Positions 24,407 to 34,187 of a DNA stretch of 64,000 nt are shown one piece after another. The notes beneath the pieces are model-generated. The model was not told where the DNA came from, made no database searches, and worked only from the letters and a program-made list of their open reading frames with translations. The stretch spans positions 744,001 through 808,000 of the forward strand of contig NZ_CP108569.1 of NCBI RefSeq assembly GCF_036010505.1. The letters are read 5' to 3'. Positions within the stretch are counted from its first letter, which is position 1, and the number at the start of each line of letters is the position of its first letter. This DNA comes from Streptomyces sp. NBC_01197 (GTDB lineage: Bacteria; Actinomycetota; Actinomycetes; Streptomycetales; Streptomycetaceae). The translations under genes were made by a program, and so were the position numbers.

Positions 24407-26953
24407 TCACAGCTCCACATGGGTCCGGCCCGCTCGTACCTGTGTCCGGCGCGGCCGGCCGCGCTCCGGGGTCACCTCGATACGGGCGGGGCCGCCCGCG
24501 TTGAGGTCGAAGGAGGCCCCGGAGGTGTTCAGCAGGAAGTTGCGGACCGCGACTCGCGCACCGGTGGCCCGGAATACGACCTTGCCATCCCGGGCGAGTG
24601 TGGTCCGGTTCGGTCCGGCAGAGACGGAATACGTGTGCTCACGCAGGCGGACGTTGGCGATGCTGTTGGTGCCGGGCAGCGAGAGGGTTCCGAACATGAT
24701 GCCCGACGGGTCGCCCTCCCAGGGGTTGTCGGAGATCAGCTCGTGCAGGCTCTGCACGGCCATGGCGTTGGACCAGGAGTAGGTCCGCCAGGCGGTGTCG
24801 ACGGCGGAGTCCATGATCGACTGGCCGGGCTCGGGGTCGAAGGACTCGGGGAACCAGTTGTCCTTGTCCCAGGCGTCGAGGTACATGGCGGTGCTCCGGG
24901 CCGCGAACTCACCGGCCACGTCGTCGAAGCCATACCGTTTGACGCCGTCGTACACGGTGGCGTTCATGGGTGGCCACACCGCGCCCTTCCACTGCTCGGG
25001 GGCGGTGCCCTCGCCGTATCGGTCGAAGAACTTGAAGTGTTCGGAGCCGGGGTGCACCGGGCCGCCGCTGCAGTAGGACGGGTCGTCGCGTGCGACGCTG
25101 GGGACCACGTACTCGCCCCAGAACTTCTTGGGGTCGAGCAGGTGCTCCCGTACCAGGGTCTTCGCCCGGTCGGGTGTCGCGATGCCGGCGAACAGCGGGT
25201 AGAAGACGGTTGGTGTGACGACCTCGTTCCAGCTTCCGTCGAGGTAGCGGCTCAGGTAGAGGCGCCGCTGCGGATGCCACAGCCGGTCGTTGAGCAGCCG
25301 GTGGATCTCTGCGTGCTGCGCGGCGAACCGCCCCGCTTCCGCTGTTCTGCCCAGCACGCGGGCCATCTTGGCCAGGGTCTCGGCCATCAGCGCGTAGTAC
25401 GAGTTGAGCGCCACGTCGGTGAGGTCGGTGTTGTCGCGAGGGTCCCCGCTGCCGCCCTGCTTGTGAATGCGCTGGTAGTCGGCGTAGACGGGACTGTCGT
25501 CAAGTCCCAGGTGGTTGCCGCGGCCGCCGACCCGGTCGCCGAAGTACGGGGTCTCCAGCAGCCCGTCGCCGTCGGCGTCCCACTCCGGCAGCAGGTCGTA
25601 GTAGGCGACGAGGGTGGGGTACGCCTTCTTCAGTACGGTGACGTCGCCGAACTTGGTGTACAGGCGCCAGACGGCGTACGCGTGCATCGGGCCGGAGTTC
25701 TGCTGGTCGTAGCGCGGCCCTTTCAGCGGGACCTGGTTGGGTGGTGCGTCCGCGTCGAAGATGTCCGTCTCGTGCTGGGTGGCCAGTGGCCGGCTCACGA
25801 GTGCGGCGTCGATGGCGTCGAAGGCCGAGTCCCACCCGGTGAAGAGGCCGCCTCCGCCGCCCCACCCCCACATCACGAAGGCACGTCGGTGGTCCTTGTC
25901 GTAGTTGGTGTTGAGGGACAGTGCGTCCCGCACCGCGTCCGCCGCCCGCCCCGCCGGACCGGAGCCCGTCAGGTTGTCCTCGCGGACCGATGCCTCGGCG
26001 GTGGCCAGTATGTGCTCCGCCTCGTGCGGCTCCGGCTGGTCGAGCCGGGGCGGCCGCCCGCCGACAGCGGCGGCGAAGGTGAGGGTCTGGCCCTTGCGCA
26101 GGCGGTACCGGAGTGCGGCCGCCGTGGTACCGGGTGCACCGGTGGCCCCGGTCATGGCGGCGGTCATGTCCGCGACCGACGCGTAGCAGCCACTGCTGTC
26201 GGCGGGGTCGGCGGGCGCCAGCCGGAAGTGACCGGTCCGGGATGTATCCAGCAGTCCCGGCGCGCTGCCGGTGACATCCTGGCCGTCCAGCGCGAAGGCC
26301 GCGGCCTCGCCCCAGGGCGTCGCGACCTCCAGGAATATGGTCGTGTCGTCGTCGAGCGCGGTGACGGCCCCGATCACCGAACTGCCGTCGCCGGTGCGGG
26401 CATAGCGGGCCCGGATGGTGTGCTTCTGGCTCTGCGCGTCGTCGTACTGCTTCTGCAGTGAGGGCAGTTTCGCGGTCGCGTCGGAGACCTCGTCGTCGGA
26501 CCACTGCTCCGGGTGCGCCATCACCTCGCGCAGGGCCTGGAGATGGGCCGGCGTGACCTTACGTTCGTCGGTGCTGACCCGGACCTCCTTGTAGGCACCG
26601 TCGGGTGCCATCGGCCCGATCCGCCAGAGGTTGTTCGTCATTTTCTCGCGAATGACCTTGCCGGCCTCGGTGAGGAGGCCGACGCGGAGCGCGAATCTGG
26701 ACTCCCCCTCGCCGACGAAGAGTGCCCCGGTCCAGTCCTGGTCCTTGATGCCCGGCATCGCGAACGGTCGCCGCACAGTGGGATACGGCAGAGCCGTCCG
26801 GTGACCTTGTGCAGTTCGCTCGCCGGGCGCCGCGTACGGCGTTGCGGCATGGGCTGTGCCGGAGCCGGCCGTCAAAGCGGCCGCCGATGCGCCGAGACCG
26901 GTGGCGCCCACTGTCCGGAGAAAGTTACGTCTGGGAAGGTGACCGTGCGTCAT
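24407..26953 (-). CDS. Tat-exported glycoside hydrolase, GH63/trehalase-like (alpha/alpha)6 barrel
   Basis: 848 residues from ATG 26953 (GAGAGG upstream). The Tat signal is RRNFLRTVGATG, ending near AHA. After an N-terminal beta-domain comes a barrel with GGLFTGWDSAFDAIDAAL, PMHAYAVWRLYTKFGD, WKGAVWPPMNATVYDG and YSWSNAMAVQSLHEL, the layout of the GH63/MGH C-terminal trehalase-like superfamily. A small C-terminal beta-domain ends in arginine-rich sequence. The exact family and linkage are not certain; alpha-glucoside, alpha-mannoside or a plant-glycan side chain are possible. It leads the two-gene minus-strand operon under the operator at 27055. Confidence 0.8.
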   Translation of the reverse strand: MTHGHLPRRNFLRTVGATGLGASAAALTAGSGTAHAATPYAAPGERTAQGHRTALPYPTVRRPFAMPGIKDQDWTGALFVGEGESRFALRVGLLTEAGKVIREKMTNNLWRIGPMAPDGAYKEVRVSTDERKVTPAHLQALREVMAHPEQWSDDEVSDATAKLPSLQKQYDDAQSQKHTIRARYARTGDGSSVIGAVTALDDDTTIFLEVATPWGEAAAFALDGQDVTGSAPGLLDTSRTGHFRLAPADPADSSGCYASVADMTAAMTGATGAPGTTAAALRYRLRKGQTLTFAAAVGGRPPRLDQPEPHEAEHILATAEASVREDNLTGSGPAGRAADAVRDALSLNTNYDKDHRRAFVMWGWGGGGGLFTGWDSAFDAIDAALVSRPLATQHETDIFDADAPPNQVPLKGPRYDQQNSGPMHAYAVWRLYTKFGDVTVLKKAYPTLVAYYDLLPEWDADGDGLLETPYFGDRVGGRGNHLGLDDSPVYADYQRIHKQGGSGDPRDNTDLTDVALNSYYALMAETLAKMARVLGRTAEAGRFAAQHAEIHRLLNDRLWHPQRRLYLSRYLDGSWNEVVTPTVFYPLFAGIATPDRAKTLVREHLLDPKKFWGEYVVPSVARDDPSYCSGGPVHPGSEHFKFFDRYGEGTAPEQWKGAVWPPMNATVYDGVKRYGFDDVAGEFAARSTAMYLDAWDKDNWFPESFDPEPGQSIMDSAVDTAWRTYSWSNAMAVQSLHELISDNPWEGDPSGIMFGTLSLPGTNSIANVRLREHTYSVSAGPNRTTLARDGKVVFRATGARVAVRNFLLNTSGASFDLNAGGPARIEVTPERGRPRRTQVRAGRTHVEL

Positions 26954-27054
26954 ATCGCCTCTCACTTCCTCAACAAGTACAGGTCGGCGTCCGGGCATGA
27001 GGAAGCACCCGCGGGGCGCGGGGTACGCAGGACGGCGACCCGACAGGGCAGATG

Positions 27055-27107
27055 TGAAATGTTTCACTGACGGCCCCATTCTCAACACCCTCCACCGAGA
27101 CAGTCAA
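27055..27107 (-). promoter_or_regulatory. Promoter and LacI-type operator of the GH63-like/GH59 operon
   Basis: On the minus strand: -35 TTGACT (27102-27107), 17-bp spacer, -10 TGAGAA (27079-27084), then TGAAATGTTTCA (27055-27066) about 12 bp downstream of the -10. Confidence 0.6.
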
Positions 27108-27190
27108 CGGGGAGTACTGAGCCGATCACCGAAGCGTGAGCTTTCTACCTGCAAGTAACCCGGAAATTTCGATGAGTGGTCACAGAACCC

Positions 27191-27241
27191 TTGCCTCCCA
27201 AGCCGCGTCGCCTTAGCGTCCTGCAGGGTTAAAACGTTTCA
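27191..27241 (+). promoter_or_regulatory. Promoter and LacI-type operator of the GH106 gene
   Basis: -35 TTGCCT (27191-27196), 17-bp spacer, -10 TAGCGT (27214-27219), then TAAAACGTTTCA (27230-27241). Spacing matches the other operator-bearing promoters. The rest of 27108-27353 shows nothing but the leader. Confidence 0.6.
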
Positions 27242-27353
27242 GGGAGCGTTCAGACTGCCCATCAGAATACGTCGGCGGCCCCTCCGTAGCGGCTTCGCTC
27301 ATGCGGGTGCCCCACTCGTCGGCGCGGCACATGCAGCAAGGAGACAGACCACG

Positions 27354-30300
27354 ATGAGTGATACCGACGCCCAGGACGATCACGGGTTCACGCGCCGACT
27401 GCTACTGCGGACCGCGGCTGTCGCCGGGGCCGGTACCGCCCTGGCCTGGGGCGCCCCGGCCGGCACCGCACTGGCCGCCGCTCCCGGGTCCACGGCGGCT
27501 CGAACCGGCCGTGCCGGCTGGCTCGCGCATCCCGGACGGCCGGTCCAGCCGAAGTTCCGCTGGTGGTGGCCGGACGGTCTGGTGGACCCGCGCGAGATCA
27601 GACGCGAGGTGGACCAGATCGCCGACGCCGGGTTCGGCGGCGTGGAGATCGCCGCCGTCACCCACAGCCTGGACGACAAGACGGTGCTCCAGGTGGCCGA
27701 TAACGGCTGGGGCACCCCGGTGTGGACGGCCCGTGTCGAGGCCGCTCTGGACCAAGCCGCCAGGCGTGGAATCACCGTTGACCTCACAGTCGGTCCGAGC
27801 TGGCCGACGGCAGTCCCCTCCATCACTGCGGACAGCGAGGCAGCCGTCAAGGAACTCGCCCACGGTTCGGTGCAGATGGCGGGAGGAACGACCTACACGG
27901 GACCGGTTCCGGCGCCCGTGATAGCCGCAGCGCCCGGCGTCTCCCGGCAGCAGTTGGTGCTCGTACAAGCTGCGCAGATCGACACCGCCAACTCCACCCG
28001 CAAGGAGACCGGACTCAGCTTCTCCTCGGTGCGCGATCTGACCGACCGGGTCACCGGAGGAACCATCAGCTGGACCGCGCCGCCGGACGGTGAATGGGTC
28101 CTCATCGCCTACTGGCTGCGCGGCTCGGGTCAGACTCCGGAGTCGGGCCCCCACACCTCCCCCGCCGCGTACGTCGTCGACCACTTCAGTGAGGCCGGCA
28201 TCCAGGCGGTCATCGACTTCTGGGAAGCGCATATCCTGACCGCCCCGGTACGGAGGCTGCTCAAGAAGGCCGGCGGCGCCCTCTTCGAGGATTCGCTGGA
28301 GATCGAGTCCGACTCACTCCAGTGGACGCCCGGCCTGCCCGCCGCCTTCGAGAAGAACTGCGGTTACGCGCTGGAGCCGTACCTGCCCGCGGTGATCCTC
28401 AGCAAGAGCAACCAGGTCTTCGCCTTCGACGCCGAACTGACCCGCCAGGTACGGCACGACTTCTGGGACACCGTCTCCCGACTGTTCAACGACCACCACG
28501 TCAGCGTGCTGAAGAAGTGGGCGCACTCCCTCGGGCTGAAGCTGCGGATGCAGCCGTACGGACTGCAGACCGACGCGATCGCCACCGCTTCGATCCTGGA
28601 CATACCCGAAGGCGAATCACTGGGGTTCAAGAACCTCGACGACTACCGGTGCCTGGCGGGCGGACGCGACATGGCCGGCCGGACCATCATGTCCTGCGAG
28701 TCCGGCGCCTACACGGGAGGCGCCTACAACACCACATGGCAGAAGTTCCTGACCACGATGGGCGGGGCCTACGCGGCCGGCGTGAACCAGACCGTGGTGC
28801 ACGGCTTCTCGTACGCCACGGTGCCCGGCGTCAAATGGCCGGGCTACGCCGCGTTCACCCCGTACCACGGCAAGGTCGGCTACGGGGAGTCCTGGGGACC
28901 CCGCCAACCAACCTGGCAGCACACCCCGGACGTGTCGGGGTATCTCAGCCGCATCCACCAGGTTATGCAGTCCGGCACCGCCCGAGCCGACGTCGCGGTG
29001 TTTCGCCAGACCGGGTACACCGCGACCGGGATCGGCGCCTCATGGTTCACCGCCAGCGGCGTTCCGCTCGGCTGGACCCACCAGTTCATCAGCGGCCCGC
29101 TACTGGAAGTGCCCAACGCACAGGTCTCGGGCGGCCGGCTCGCTCCCCACGGCCCCGACTACAGGGCGCTGTTCATCGAGGGAGACTTCTTCGCGGGTTC
29201 CACCTGCACCCTCCGGGTAAAGGACGCCGAACGGCTGCTGGAGTTCACCATGGACGGACTTCCCATCGTCATGCTGGGCGCCTGGGAGACCGCGACGGTG
29301 CCCGGCGTACCCGCTGACGGCGAGAACGAGCGACTGAGGACGGTCGTCAGTAAGCTGCTCGCCCAGCCCCGGGTGCGCAGGGTGTCGGACAAAGCCGATG
29401 TAGGGGCGGCGCTGGCCGACCTGGGTGTCCAGCCGGCCGTCCGGTACGCGACTGCCTCCACCCTGCTCAACGCCCATCGCGTCGCCGACGGCGTCGACTA
29501 CTACTACCTGTGCAACGGCAAGCACGCCGAGAGCGTGAAGCCACCGGTCGCCCCCATTGACCACGAGGTGACTCTCCGCCGGACCGGGCCCGATGGCGTC
29601 CCCTATCTGCTCGACCTGTGGACGGGAGAGGCCCGGCGTATCGGCCGGTATGCGGAAGACGGCGACTCCATCCGGCTGCGCGTGACCCTCCAGCCCGCCG
29701 AGACCGCCGTCGTGGCCATCGGCCGGCCGGGCCTGTTCGGCGACCGCGCCGGCAAGCAGCCGCACGCCGTCAGCAGCCAGGCCGAATCCGTGGACTTCGT
29801 GGACGGTGAACTGACGGTCCGCCACTCGGCCGCAGGCACCGTCGACACCGTGCTGTCCCAGGGCCGGACCGTCCGCACCACGATCGGCGAGGTGCCCGCC
29901 CCCAGGGTGCTGTCGGCCTGGCAACTGCACGTGGAGGACTGGCGCCCGGGCGGTGCCCCGACCACGACCACCGTGACAGGCCACGACCTGAAGCTGGACG
30001 CCCTTGCGCCCTGGTCACAGCTGGACGGCCTGGAGGACGTCTCCGGAGTGGGCCATTACCGCACCACCGTCACCCTGGAACGGCCATGGACCGGCGGATA
30101 CGGCGCCTGCCTGGAACTGGGCACACTGAACGGCACCTGCCGGGTGACCGTCAACGGCAGCCGGCTCGACCCCGTGGACCAGATCAACCCGGTGGTGGAC
30201 GTCGGCCCATGGCTGAAGCGGGGTGACAACACGATCGAGGTGGAGGTGGCAACCACCCTCGCCAACCGGCTGCGGGTGAGCGATCCCGATGTCTACGGCG

Positions 30301-30374
30301 GGCTCGCTCGTCAGCAGTACGGGCTGACCGGCCCGGTCCGACTGGTGCCGTACGGTCAGGCCCGCGTCGGTTGA
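27354..30374 (+). CDS. Tat-exported GH106-family alpha-L-rhamnosidase
   Basis: 1,006 residues, ATG 27354 after AAGGAG. The Tat signal is FTRRLLLRTAAVAG, ending at about ALAA. The start of the catalytic region, KFRWWWPDGLVDPREIRREVDQIADAGFGGVEI, is characteristic of GH106 (key part RWWWPDG..DP.EI..E). Further barrel motifs are GGALFEDSLEIESDSLQWTPG, PYGLQTD and GFSYATVPGVKWPGY. A C-terminal galactose-binding-like sandwich (CRVTVNGSRLDPVD, GDNTIEVEVATTLANRL) ends the protein. GH106 enzymes release L-rhamnose from complex pectin such as rhamnogalacturonans. It is monocistronic and converges on the LacI gene. Confidence 0.87.
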   Translation: MSDTDAQDDHGFTRRLLLRTAAVAGAGTALAWGAPAGTALAAAPGSTAARTGRAGWLAHPGRPVQPKFRWWWPDGLVDPREIRREVDQIADAGFGGVEIAAVTHSLDDKTVLQVADNGWGTPVWTARVEAALDQAARRGITVDLTVGPSWPTAVPSITADSEAAVKELAHGSVQMAGGTTYTGPVPAPVIAAAPGVSRQQLVLVQAAQIDTANSTRKETGLSFSSVRDLTDRVTGGTISWTAPPDGEWVLIAYWLRGSGQTPESGPHTSPAAYVVDHFSEAGIQAVIDFWEAHILTAPVRRLLKKAGGALFEDSLEIESDSLQWTPGLPAAFEKNCGYALEPYLPAVILSKSNQVFAFDAELTRQVRHDFWDTVSRLFNDHHVSVLKKWAHSLGLKLRMQPYGLQTDAIATASILDIPEGESLGFKNLDDYRCLAGGRDMAGRTIMSCESGAYTGGAYNTTWQKFLTTMGGAYAAGVNQTVVHGFSYATVPGVKWPGYAAFTPYHGKVGYGESWGPRQPTWQHTPDVSGYLSRIHQVMQSGTARADVAVFRQTGYTATGIGASWFTASGVPLGWTHQFISGPLLEVPNAQVSGGRLAPHGPDYRALFIEGDFFAGSTCTLRVKDAERLLEFTMDGLPIVMLGAWETATVPGVPADGENERLRTVVSKLLAQPRVRRVSDKADVGAALADLGVQPAVRYATASTLLNAHRVADGVDYYYLCNGKHAESVKPPVAPIDHEVTLRRTGPDGVPYLLDLWTGEARRIGRYAEDGDSIRLRVTLQPAETAVVAIGRPGLFGDRAGKQPHAVSSQAESVDFVDGELTVRHSAAGTVDTVLSQGRTVRTTIGEVPAPRVLSAWQLHVEDWRPGGAPTTTTVTGHDLKLDALAPWSQLDGLEDVSGVGHYRTTVTLERPWTGGYGACLELGTLNGTCRVTVNGSRLDPVDQINPVVDVGPWLKRGDNTIEVEVATTLANRLRVSDPDVYGGLARQQYGLTGPVRLVPYGQARVG

Positions 30375-30461
30375 GGCTCTGCCCGTGAGAAGCGCGCGTC
30401 GGCGCCCGCTCACTGATGACCCCGCTCCCTGATCCGGCCCGATCCAACCGGAAGGCCTGGG

Positions 30462-31487
30462 TCAGCGGGTCCGCAGGCTGGAGTGCCGGACCACCAACTC
30501 GGGCTGCAGTACCACCTGTCGGTGCTCGTGCGCTGCCGCGCCGGACCGATCCTCGGTTTCCTCCAGGAGGAGTCCGGCGGCGAGGGCGCCCATGGTGGCG
30601 GCGGGCTGGCGGACGGAGGTGAGCGGGACGACAGCGGCAGCGGCGAACTCGATGTCGTCGTAGCCGACGATGGCCAGGTCCTCGGGGACGCTGACCCCGG
30701 CCGCGTACATGGACTGCAGGAGGCCGAGGGCGAGGAGGTCGTTGGCGCAGAAGACGGCGGTCGGGCGGTCGGTGAGGCCGAGCAGGCGGGCACCGGCGTC
30801 CCGGCCGGCCGCCACGTCGAGGCGCTCGGTGGGCAGTTCGCGCAGAGCGCCGGGGCCGAGACCGGCCTCGGCCAGGGCCTTCAGGGCGCCCGCGCGGCGG
30901 TCGAGGACCTGGTTCAGGCCGGGCGGGCCGGTGACGTACGCGATGGAGCGGTGCCCGGCGTCCACCAGGTGGCGGACCGCCAGGGCGCCGCCCGCGACGT
31001 CGTCGACCGAAACCGAGCATCCCGCTGGTCCGTCCGCGACCCGGTCGACCAGCACAAAGGGGATGTCATGGCGGCGGAACGTCTCGATGTTGCGCCCGGT
31101 GGCGTCGGCGGGAGTGAGGAGGACGCCCCGCACCCGCTGCTCGGCGAAGAGCGAGAGGTACTCGGATTCCTCGTTCGGGTTCTGGGCGCTGTTGCAGACC
31201 ATCACGCCGAGTCCGGCCTCACGCGCGGCCCGTTCGGCGCCGCGGGCCACATCGACGAAGAAGGGGTTGCCCATGTCGAGGACGAGCAGTCCCATGATCC
31301 GGCTGCGGCCCGCACGCAGCTGGCGGGCGGACTCGCTGCGGACGTAACCGAGCCGGTCGATCGTGGACAGTACCCGCGCCCGGGTGTCGGCGGCGACCGT
31401 GTCCGGACGGTTGATCACGTTCGAGACTGTGCCGACCGAGACTCTGGCGGCGCGGGCGACGTCCTTGATCCCCACCGACTGGGCCAT
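30462..31487 (-). CDS. LacI-family regulator, probable controller of the rhamnose/glycosidase regulon
   Basis: 341 residues from ATG 31487 (GGAGG upstream). The HTH is IKDVARAARVSVGTVSNVINRPDTV, with the hinge leading to a sugar-binding domain (LLVLDMGNPFFVDVARGAE, FCANDLLALGLLQ, IVGYDDIEFAAA). It lies between the last glycosidase and rhaM, on the rha importer strand. Palindromes of the LacI type (TGAATCGATTCA and variants) occur at the divergent rha promoters and at three glycosidase promoters. The simplest reading is that this protein binds them and is released by rhamnose or a rhamnose derivative. Confidence 0.92.
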   Translation of the reverse strand: MAQSVGIKDVARAARVSVGTVSNVINRPDTVAADTRARVLSTIDRLGYVRSESARQLRAGRSRIMGLLVLDMGNPFFVDVARGAERAAREAGLGVMVCNSAQNPNEESEYLSLFAEQRVRGVLLTPADATGRNIETFRRHDIPFVLVDRVADGPAGCSVSVDDVAGGALAVRHLVDAGHRSIAYVTGPPGLNQVLDRRAGALKALAEAGLGPGALRELPTERLDVAAGRDAGARLLGLTDRPTAVFCANDLLALGLLQSMYAAGVSVPEDLAIVGYDDIEFAAAAVVPLTSVRQPAATMGALAAGLLLEETEDRSGAAAHEHRQVVLQPELVVRHSSLRTR

Positions 31488-31639
31488 CAGACGAAACCTC
31501 CTGATCGATACGGGAGAACGGAAACCCTGCATGTTAGCGGCCACACCGCTCTCAACTTCCCCTGAACCTCCGGGGAGACGAAGGCGGCTGCCACGTGGGG
31601 ACCGCCACGGCACCTCTCGTCACGTGGAGCGCCCCGGGG

Positions 31640-31960
31640 TCACGCAAGGTGAAACACCTCGGTCAGGGGTTTCATCCCCTGGTCGGGCCGGCCGCCGTCC
31701 AGTGCTTCGCAGAACGGCGCCATCTCGGCCTGCCAGCGGGAGTTGACGTCGGTGGCCTCCATGGCCGCCTTGGCGGCCTCGAAGTCACCGGTCTCCAGAT
31801 AGCCGACGAGCAGCCCGTCGTCGCGCAGGAAGAGCGAGTAGTTGTGCCAGCCGGTGGCCGAGAGCGCGGCACGCATCTCGGGCCACACGGCGGCGTGGCG
31901 TTCGCGGTACTCGGCGATCCGGTCCTCGCGGACCTGGAGGAGAAAACAGACGCGCTGCAT
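31640..31960 (-). CDS. rhaM: L-rhamnose mutarotase
   Basis: 106 residues, the usual size. MQRVCFLLQVREDRIAEYRERHAAVWPEM and GWHNYSLFLRDDGLLVGYLE are diagnostic of the family. It interconverts alpha- and beta-L-rhamnopyranose in the cytoplasm so that the isomerase receives the right anomer. It is the last gene of the importer operon, 18 bp after rhaS, with GGGGAG upstream of the ATG. Confidence 0.95.
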   Translation of the reverse strand: MQRVCFLLQVREDRIAEYRERHAAVWPEMRAALSATGWHNYSLFLRDDGLLVGYLETGDFEAAKAAMEATDVNSRWQAEMAPFCEALDGGRPDQGMKPLTEVFHLA

Positions 31961-31978
31961 GCGGTACCGCTCCCCGGA

Positions 31979-33064
31979 CTAGAAGTTGAACTGGTCGATG
32001 TTCCTGGCGTTGAAGACCGTCGGCTTGCCGAGGTTGATCACCCCGTCCTTGCCTATGGTGTACGACCCCATCGCGCCGGCCTTGAAGGTCTCGCCCTCCT
32101 TCCCGCTGATCTGCCCGGAGGACAGGGCGACGGCGGTGCGTGCGGCGAGCTCGCCCAGCTTGGCCGGGTCCCACAGCTCGAAGGCGTCGACGGTGCCGTT
32201 CTTGACGTACTTGCGCATGTCGTTGGGGGTGCCCAGGCCGGACAGCTTGACCTTGCCCTTGTACTTGGAGCCGGACAGGTACTGGGCGGCGGCCTTGATG
32301 CCGACAGTGGTCGGGGAGATGATCCCCTTCAGGTTCGGGTACTCCTGGAGGAGGCCCTGGGTCTGCTGGAAGGACTGCTGGGCGTCGTCGTTGCCGTAGG
32401 CGACCTTGACCAGCTTGACGTCCTTGTACTTCGGGTCCTTCAGCTCCTCCTTCATGTAGCCGATCCAGGTGTTCTGGTTGGTGGCAGTCTGCGCGGCGGA
32501 CAGGATCGCGATCTCGCCCTTGTAGCCGATCTGCTTGGCGAGCAGTTGCACCTGGGTGCGTCCGAGGTCCTCGGCGGACGCCTGCGATACGAAGGCGTTG
32601 CGGCACTCGGGCTTGGTGTCGGAGTCGTAGGTGACGACCTTGATGCCGTTCTGCATGGCCTGCTTCAACGCGGTGCACAGGGCGCCCGGATCCTGCGCGG
32701 ACACAGCCATCGCGTTCACCTGCTGCTGGGTGAGGGTGTTGACGTAGGAGACCTGGCCGGAGGTGTCCGTACCGCTGGACGGGCCGACCTCCTTGTACTT
32801 CTCGCCCAACTCCTCCAGGACCTTCTTGCCGCCGTTGTCGGCGGAGGTGAAGTAGGGGTTGTTGACCTGCTTGGGCAGATAGCCGACGGTCAGGCCCCTC
32901 TTCATCGCGGCGTTCGGGTCCGCCTTGCCTGCCGTGGCAGCACCGCCTTCCTTCTGGGCGTCGCTCTTGGTGGTGCCCCCGCAGGCGGTGGCACCGAGGG
33001 CGAGGGCGGCCGTCACTGAGACGGCGATGGTCAGCCGACGGGTTCTGGTGGTGAGCAGAGACAC
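31979..33064 (-). CDS. rhaS: Rhamnose ABC transporter substrate-binding lipoprotein
   Basis: 361 residues from GTG 33064 (AAGGAAC upstream). A signal peptide with a lipobox-like ATAC is followed by a glycine-rich linker. The body is a ribose-type periplasmic-binding fold (TVGYLPKQVNNPYFTSADNGGKKVLEELG, VKLSGLGTPNDMRKYVKNG) matching the RhaS family. It binds L-rhamnose outside the membrane and delivers it to RhaP/RhaQ. Confidence 0.93.
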   Translation of the reverse strand: MSLLTTRTRRLTIAVSVTAALALGATACGGTTKSDAQKEGGAATAGKADPNAAMKRGLTVGYLPKQVNNPYFTSADNGGKKVLEELGEKYKEVGPSSGTDTSGQVSYVNTLTQQQVNAMAVSAQDPGALCTALKQAMQNGIKVVTYDSDTKPECRNAFVSQASAEDLGRTQVQLLAKQIGYKGEIAILSAAQTATNQNTWIGYMKEELKDPKYKDVKLVKVAYGNDDAQQSFQQTQGLLQEYPNLKGIISPTTVGIKAAAQYLSGSKYKGKVKLSGLGTPNDMRKYVKNGTVDAFELWDPAKLGELAARTAVALSSGQISGKEGETFKAGAMGSYTIGKDGVINLGKPTVFNARNIDQFNF

Positions 33065-33152
33065 GGTGGTTCCTTTTCAGGGGGTGTGCGGGACGGGTGT
33101 GTGCGGGACGGTGCGTGGTTCAGGACGGTGGGTGTGCGGGACGGTGCGTGGC

Positions 33153-34187
33153 TCAGGAGACGGCAGTCGGTGCTGCCAGGGACGCGACCACTGCCCTCTT
33201 GCGAGCTCTGGCCCGGACGATCTCACGGCTGACGCGCGGGGCGAGGACCGAGACGACGAGCAGGACGCCCGTGACGACGATCTGCGACTGGGCGGAGACG
33301 TTCAGCAGACTCATCACGTTCTGCAGCGCGCCGAGCAGAAAGACACCGGCGATCGCGCCGCCCAGGGTTCCCTTGCCGCCGTCGAAATCGATACCGCCGA
33401 GCAGTACCGCTGCGATGACGGAGAGTTCGAGCCCGGTGGCGTTGTCGTAGCGGGCGCTGGCGTAGTGCAGCGCCCAGAAGACCCCGGTGAGCGCGGAGAG
33501 CAGACCCGTGGTGACGAACATCGACAGTTTCAGCCGCTTGACCCGGAGGCCGGCGAACCGCGCGGCCTCTTCGCTCGCCCCGATGGCGAACAGGGAGCGG
33601 CCGACGGGGGTGGCGTGCAGTACCACGACGGCGATGACGAGCAGCACGGCGAAGGGAACGGCCGCATAGGGGATGAAGGTGTTACCGATCCGGCCCGCCC
33701 CGAAGTCCAGGTACCGCATGGGGAAGTCGGTGACGGAATCGGAACCCAGCACGATCTGGGCTATGCCCCGGTAGGCCGCCATGGTGCCGATGGTGACGGC
33801 GAGGGAAGGCAGACCGAGTCGGGTGACGAGCAGACCGTTGACAAGTCCGCACACCATCCCGAGCAGCAGACACACCGGAATGATCGTCTCGATCGCCATG
33901 CCCTGGTCCCACAGGGCGCCCATGACCGCCCCGGACAGCCCGGCGGTGGAGCCGACGGACAGGTCCACCTCGCCTGAGATCACCAGCATGGTCATCGGCA
34001 GGGCGATCAGTGCGATGGGCAGGGTGTTGCCGATCAGGAAGGAGACGTTCAGCGCGTTGCCGAAGTTGCCCACGAACGAGAACGAGCAGATCAGCAGGGT
34101 GAGCAACAGTGCGCCGACCACGGTGTCCCAGCGCACCGCGCCGCCGAGCCGCGCCCAGGGGGAGGTCTTCGTGTTGACGTCAGGCAT
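33153..34187 (-). CDS. rhaQ: Rhamnose ABC transporter permease
   Basis: 344 residues, about ten hydrophobic segments, ribose-type (CUT2) permease. ALPMTMLVISGEVDLSVGSTAGLSG is the typical central motif. It starts inside the end of the upstream permease gene (8-bp overlap), showing translational coupling. It forms the membrane channel with the permease at 34180. Confidence 0.92.
   Translation of the reverse strand: MPDVNTKTSPWARLGGAVRWDTVVGALLLTLLICSFSFVGNFGNALNVSFLIGNTLPIALIALPMTMLVISGEVDLSVGSTAGLSGAVMGALWDQGMAIETIIPVCLLLGMVCGLVNGLLVTRLGLPSLAVTIGTMAAYRGIAQIVLGSDSVTDFPMRYLDFGAGRIGNTFIPYAAVPFAVLLVIAVVVLHATPVGRSLFAIGASEEAARFAGLRVKRLKLSMFVTTGLLSALTGVFWALHYASARYDNATGLELSVIAAVLLGGIDFDGGKGTLGGAIAGVFLLGALQNVMSLLNVSAQSQIVVTGVLLVVSVLAPRVSREIVRARARKRAVVASLAAPTAVS

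Noticed and set aside
24407..26953. Trehalase or glycogen-debranching enzyme as a specific call
   Set aside because: Barrel motifs are shared across several families; sequence alone does not decide.
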